A DNA stretch of 34,906 bases from an uncultured Oscillospiraceae bacterium (GTDB lineage: Bacteria; Bacillota; Clostridia; Oscillospirales; Oscillospiraceae): contig CANQSD010000006.1 of the NCBI GenBank assembly GCA_947626385.1, forward strand, positions 1 through 34,906. Reading direction: 5' to 3'. The position numbers were made by a program, and so were the translations under genes. This document shows, piece by piece, positions 31,194-34,906 of the stretch. How positions within the stretch are numbered: the stretch's first letter is position 1; every line of letters starts with the position of its first letter. A model generated the notes under the pieces. That model did not search any database. It was not told the DNA's origin and saw only the letters and a list, made by a program, of their open reading frames with translations.

Positions 31194-32337
31194 CCGCGAT
31201 CCCTCCAAGCTTTCTAAAGTCGTCAAAAAAGGCGGGGTAGGACTTGTCTACGGCCTGCGCGCCGAGAATCGTGACGGGCCCATTAGCGCGGGTGGCCAGA
31301 ATGGCGGCGGCCATGACGATCCGGTGGTCGCCCGCGCCGTCCACGGTGCCGGCGGAAAGCTTGTCCGTCCCCGTGACGGCGAGGAAGTCCGGCCCCTCCT
31401 CGCACTTGACGCCGAAGGCGCGGAGCATATTGGCTGTGGCGGCAATGCGGTCCGATTCCTTCATCCTGAGCCGCGCGGCGTTCACAAAGCGCGTCGTGCC
31501 CGCCTTCACCGCCGCCATGGCCGCCAGGGGCGGCAGGAGGTCGGGGATCTGGGACAGATCCACGGTGTCGGGCAGGGCCTCGCTGTATGCCGCCGCCAGC
31601 TTGTCCCCCTGAGGGGAGGCCGGGTCCAGGCCGAGGACGGCCACGTCGTGCCCCAGCGTCCGGGCGGCGTACCAGAAGCCCGCCTGGGACCAGTCGGCCT
31701 CCACGGCATAATCCGCGGGGACGTACCGCTGATTTCCGGGGACGGTAAACCGGGAAAAACCGTGGTTTTCCACGGAAATCCCGTACCTTTTCAGGACCTC
31801 CAGCGTCATGGTCACGTACTCCCGGCTCTGGAGCGGGGAGGTGACGTCGATCTCGCTGCCGCCGTCTGTCAGCGGCAGGGCGTAGAGGAGGCCCGTGACG
31901 AACTGGCTGGACACATCGCCGGGGAGTTCGTACCGTCCCGGCGTCAGCACGCCGGAGACAAAGAGCTCGCCGCCGGTCTGTTCGAAGTGGATGTGTTTTT
32001 GGCGGAAAATGGCAAAATACGGCTCCTGGGGCCGCTCCATGAGCCGCCCGCGCCCCGTAAACCGCGCCCCGCCCCGCAGGACCAGCGCCAGGGGGATGAG
32101 AAACCGCAGAGTGGAGCCGGATTCCCCGCAGTCAAGGACGGGGAAGCCGTTTTCTACGTCAAAAAGGGCGTCCAGGCACCGCCGCGTGGCGTTGATGTCC
32201 TGGGAATCCGCCAGATTCGTCACCCGCTCCGCCGACCCGGCCAGCGTCGCCGCGATCAGCGCCCGGTGGCTCAGGGACTTGGAGGGGGGCGGCGTCACCG
32301 CCCCGCGGAGGGGGCACGGCGTGATACGTATGTCCAT
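31183..32337 (-). CDS. aroA: 3-phosphoshikimate 1-carboxyvinyltransferase (EPSP synthase)
   Basis: EPSP synthase transfers enolpyruvyl from PEP to shikimate-3-phosphate and is the glyphosate target. The 384-residue protein is about 40 shorter than the E. coli enzyme but keeps the active-site residues. These are Lys and Arg of SKSLSHRAL, Arg of LMERPQ, Gln of SSQFVTG, Asp of IPDLLP, Glu and Arg of KESDR, Arg of GDHR and Lys of DKSYP. The PEP/glyphosate loop reads GESGSTLRF, with Phe where E. coli has Pro101. It lies 2 bases from aroB and overlaps aroC by 11 bases. Confidence 0.96.
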   Translation of the reverse strand: MDIRITPCPLRGAVTPPPSKSLSHRALIAATLAGSAERVTNLADSQDINATRRCLDALFDVENGFPVLDCGESGSTLRFLIPLALVLRGGARFTGRGRLMERPQEPYFAIFRQKHIHFEQTGGELFVSGVLTPGRYELPGDVSSQFVTGLLYALPLTDGGSEIDVTSPLQSREYVTMTLEVLKRYGISVENHGFSRFTVPGNQRYVPADYAVEADWSQAGFWYAARTLGHDVAVLGLDPASPQGDKLAAAYSEALPDTVDLSQIPDLLPPLAAMAAVKAGTTRFVNAARLRMKESDRIAATANMLRAFGVKCEEGPDFLAVTGTDKLSAGTVDGAGDHRIVMAAAILATRANGPVTILGAQAVDKSYPAFFDDFRKLGGIADVL

Positions 32338-32339
32338 CC

Positions 32340-33422
32340 TTACCTCCCGCGCATTTCGGCGAGGACGTCCAGGACCTGCGCCTTGGGGAGCCTCAGGGGC
32401 CGGACTGCGCCGATCTTCTCAAGCAGAATGAGGGTCACGTCGTCCCCGGCGCTCTTTTTGTCGATGCCCACGGCCTTTTCAAGGTCGCTGAAAGCGCAGT
32501 CAATGGCTGTAGGCAGGCCCAGGGGCGTGAGGATCGCCTCGATTTGCCCCGGCACGTCCGGGTCCGTGACGCCCAGCGCCACGCCAAGCTTCGCCGCCGT
32601 CACCATGCCGGCGGCCACGGCCTCGCCGTGGATCCAGCGGGCGTAGCCCCCCGCCAGCTCGTAGGCGTGGCCCAGGGTATGGCCGAAGTTGAGGATCATC
32701 CGAAGGCCGGTGTCGTGCTCGTCCGTCTCCACCACCTGGCGCTTGATGTCACAGCAGATGTGGAGAACGCGGCCGATATCGGCCATCAGCGCCTCCCGCG
32801 AGGGGCGGGCCTTCAAAAAGTCAAAGAACGCCGCGTCCCAAATACAGCCGTACTTGACGACCTCCGCCATGCCGGCGGCAAACTCCCGGTCCGGCAGGGT
32901 GCGCAGCGCCTCCGGGTCCATGAGGACGAGGCGCGGCTGGGTGAAGGTCCCGGCCAGATTCTTGCCGGTGGCGAGATCGATGGCCGTCTTGCCGCCCACG
33001 GAGGAATCGACTTGGGACAGAAGGGTCGTGGGGATCTGCACCAGCCCCACGCCCCGCAGGACGGTGGAGGCGGCGAAGCCTGCCAGATCCCCCACCACGC
33101 CGCCGCCCAGAGCCACCACGCCGTCGGTGCGGGTGACGCCGTGGGCGGTCATCCACTCCCAGAGGGCCACGAGATTGGAAGCGCTCTTGGACGTCTCCCC
33201 GGCGGGGAGGACATAGGTGTGGACCTCGAAGCTCTCGATCTCCAGCGACGCCACAAGGCGCGGGCCGTAGAGAGGGGAGACGTTGGTATCGGTGACCACG
33301 AAAAGCCGTTTGGCACGGGGCAGGGCGGCCTTGATGAGCCCGCCGGCCCGGTCCAGAACGCCGTGGTCGATGAGGATATCGTATCCGCCGCCGGCGGATA
33401 CGTGTAAGGTCATAACGTCCAT
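32340..33422 (-). CDS. aroB: 3-dehydroquinate synthase
   Basis: AroB cyclises DAHP to 3-dehydroquinate with NAD and a divalent metal. The 360-residue protein shows GGGVVGDLAGFAAS, the TTLLSQVDSSVGGKTAID segment, and the metal ligands Glu in MAEVVKYG, His in NFGHTLGHAYE and His in WIHGEAVAAGM. AGGAGGG lies 8 bases before the ATG at 33422, inside the end of tyrA; the two genes are one base apart. Confidence 0.97.
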   Translation of the reverse strand: MDVMTLHVSAGGGYDILIDHGVLDRAGGLIKAALPRAKRLFVVTDTNVSPLYGPRLVASLEIESFEVHTYVLPAGETSKSASNLVALWEWMTAHGVTRTDGVVALGGGVVGDLAGFAASTVLRGVGLVQIPTTLLSQVDSSVGGKTAIDLATGKNLAGTFTQPRLVLMDPEALRTLPDREFAAGMAEVVKYGCIWDAAFFDFLKARPSREALMADIGRVLHICCDIKRQVVETDEHDTGLRMILNFGHTLGHAYELAGGYARWIHGEAVAAGMVTAAKLGVALGVTDPDVPGQIEAILTPLGLPTAIDCAFSDLEKAVGIDKKSAGDDVTLILLEKIGAVRPLRLPKAQVLDVLAEMRGR

Positions 33423-33423
33423 C

Positions 33424-34263
33424 TCAAGTCCCTCCTGCCGTCATTTTGAGCTCCCGGCCCTCTCGGAGAAGGGCCCGCAGCCGCTCCCGGTCCCGGTCGC
33501 CCAGGGCGTCCCGGTACTCCTGAAGGTGCGTGATGAGCGTGTCCAGCTCCCCGGTGAGGTAGTCGGCGTCGGCCAGGAAAAGCTGGGTCCACATGGCCTC
33601 ATCGAGATACGCCACCCGTGTCATGTCCCGGAAGGACCCGGCGGAGAAGCCCATGTGGGTCTGAGCCGTGGGGGATTTGACGAAGGCGGAGGAGGTGATG
33701 TGGCAAAGCTGGGAGGTGTAGGAGATAATCCTGTCGTGCTCGGCGGGGGTGGCGTAGGTGACGGTCCCGAAGCCCAGGGCGAGGAAGAAGGTCTTGAGCC
33801 GCTCCAGAAGCGGCGCCCCGGTGGTCTCGTCGGGTGTCAGAATCATGGACGCGCCGGAGAAGAGCAGCGCCGTGGCGTGCTTGAAGCCCCCGCGCTCCTT
33901 ACCCGCCATGGGGTGTCCGCCCACGTAGGCAAAGCCGTACCGCCGGGCCAGGGGCCGCAGGGCGTCCACGATGAGCCGCTTGACGCCGCACAGGTCCACC
34001 ACCACGGCGCTCCTGGCGATGCTTGCCGCGTTGGCCTGCGCCCAGGCGATCAGCGCCTCCGGCGGCAGGGCCAGGAGCAGGAGATCGCACGAACCCAGGC
34101 TCGTCCCGTCCAGCTCCCCGTCGATAGCCCCGGAGGCGAAGGCCAGGGCCATGGTGTCCTGGTCCAGGTCCGCGCCGAGGACCGTGTGGTCAGTGTGAAA
34201 TTTAATGGCCTTGGCCATGGAGCCCCCAATGAGCCCCAGGCCGACAATGCCGATGGTTGACAT
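33424..34263 (-). CDS. tyrA: Prephenate dehydrogenase
   Basis: TyrA oxidatively decarboxylates prephenate to 4-hydroxyphenylpyruvate for tyrosine. The 279-residue protein has an N-terminal NAD-binding Rossmann motif (IGIVGLGLIGGSMAKAI), the active-site histidine in GGHPMAGKE and a helical C-terminal domain with ISYTSQLCHITSSAFV. No ACT domain is fused. The start is the ATG at 34263 with AAGGGAG upstream; the track begins 39 bases earlier in the preceding gap. Confidence 0.96.
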   Translation of the reverse strand: MSTIGIVGLGLIGGSMAKAIKFHTDHTVLGADLDQDTMALAFASGAIDGELDGTSLGSCDLLLLALPPEALIAWAQANAASIARSAVVVDLCGVKRLIVDALRPLARRYGFAYVGGHPMAGKERGGFKHATALLFSGASMILTPDETTGAPLLERLKTFFLALGFGTVTYATPAEHDRIISYTSQLCHITSSAFVKSPTAQTHMGFSAGSFRDMTRVAYLDEAMWTQLFLADADYLTGELDTLITHLQEYRDALGDRDRERLRALLREGRELKMTAGGT

Positions 34264-34276
34264 ACGATCAACTCCC

Positions 34277-34906
34277 TTATTTTTGAGCGGAAACGACCTC
34301 ATGAATGGCCCGGAGCTTGTGGGCCAGCGCGTCGAAGACGGCGGGCTTCAGGGACTGGGGCCCGTCGCACAATGCGTGGGCCGGGTCATTGTGGACCTCG
34401 ATGATGAGGCCGTCGGCCCCCGCCGCCACGGCGGCGCAGGAGAGGGGGTCCACCAGCTCCCACTTGCCGGCGGAGTGGCTGGGGTCGATGATCACGGGCA
34501 GGTGGCTAAGCTTCTTGAGCACCGGCACGGCGGAGACGTCCAGGGTGTTGCGGGTGTACGTCTCAAAGGTGCGGATGCCCCGCTCGCAGAGGATGACCTT
34601 CTGGTTGCCGCCGGCCATGATGTACTCAGCGGACATCAAAAGCTCCTCGTAGGTGTTTGCAAGGCCGCGCTTTAAGAGGATAGGCTTGTCGATGTGGCCT
34701 AAGAGCTTCAAAAGCTCGAAATTCTGCATATTCCGGGCACCCACCTGAATAATGTCCACGTCCTCGAAAAGAGGCAGGTGGGAGGCGTCCATGAGCTCGG
34801 TGACGATGGGAAGGCCCGTGACCTCCCGTGCCAGCTTCAAAAGCCGGATGCCCTCGCCGTGGAGGCCCTGGAAGGAGTAGGGGGAGGTGCGGGGCTTGAA
34901 GGCGCC
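34277..34906 (-). CDS. aroF: DAHP synthase, C-terminal part (truncated by window edge)
   Basis: 3-deoxy-7-phosphoheptulonate synthase joins PEP and erythrose-4-phosphate, the entry to the pathway. The reading frame is open through the window end, beginning with [14 protein letters not shown], so 209 codons and the stop are visible. Other motifs are [56 protein letters not shown] and [13 protein letters not shown]. These place it in the KDO8P-synthase-like (type I-beta) group. The track start at 34840 is an internal TTG. Whether an N-terminal regulatory domain exists cannot be seen. It is the first visible gene of the operon. Confidence 0.94.
   Translation of the reverse strand, partial: GAFKPRTSPYSFQGLHGEGIRLLKLAREVTGLPIVTELMDASHLPLFEDVDIIQVGARNMQNFELLKLLGHIDKPILLKRGLANTYEELLMSAEYIMAGGNQKVILCERGIRTFETYTRNTLDVSAVPVLKKLSHLPVIIDPSHSAGKWELVDPLSCAAVAAGADGLIIEVHNDPAHALCDGPQSLKPAVFDALAHKLRAIHEVVSAQK

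Overview
The window is a high-GC, endospore-forming low-GC-phylum (Firmicutes/Bacillota) chromosome segment. The best guess is a clostridial member of the Oscillospiraceae type. This rests on SpoVAC, a Firmicutes-style S10-spc-alpha operon with a KOW-domain gene between map and infA, AGGAGG ribosome binding sites on almost every gene, a perfect CIRCE element, and many GC-rich palindromic interspersed repeats. Species cannot be named from the sequence alone. No rRNA, tRNA, CRISPR array or complete transposase gene was seen.

Layout. (1) 205-2490, minus strand: dusB, an ECF sigma factor and its zinc-binding membrane anti-sigma factor form one operon with its own promoter (2553-2581) and terminator (166-200). 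(2) 2696-5442, plus strand: an apparent phase-variation cassette. A tyrosine recombinase gene is followed by a 220-bp segment bounded by perfect 21-bp inverted repeats, then by a large type IV pilin-like protein with a C-terminal Ig-like domain. The only strong promoter in the segment (TTGACA-17-TACTAT with A/T tracts upstream) points away from the pilin gene, so the sequenced orientation looks OFF and inversion would turn the gene ON. (3) 5443-6126: REP-like inverted repeats and a small membrane protein. (4) 6170-22443, plus strand: a strong promoter, a roughly 300-nt structured leader ending in a terminator-like hairpin, then the uninterrupted rpsJ-to-rplQ ribosomal operon including secY, adk, map, infA, rpmJ and rpoA. 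Two intergenic gaps in this operon carry copies of a palindromic repeat. (5) 22560-24331: solitary spoVAC, a DUF4234-like membrane protein and a divergent XRE regulator. (6) 24332-25120: a dense cluster of palindromic repeats. (7) 25121-27274, minus strand: hsp20 and a MATE transporter; the CIRCE operator upstream of hsp20 is also the last codons of the MATE gene, and the MATE gene has a promoter followed at once by a terminator hairpin. (8) 27312 to the end, minus strand: an aromatic amino acid operon in transcription order aroF(DAHP synthase, cut by the window edge)-tyrA-aroB-aroA-aroC-pheA-aroE/aroK fusion-aroQ. It covers every step from DAHP to chorismate plus the phenylalanine and tyrosine branch enzymes.

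The most interesting candidate system is the recombinase / invertible promoter / orphan Ig-pilin cassette at 2696-5442. The S10 operon leader RNA and the CIRCE/MATE overlap follow.
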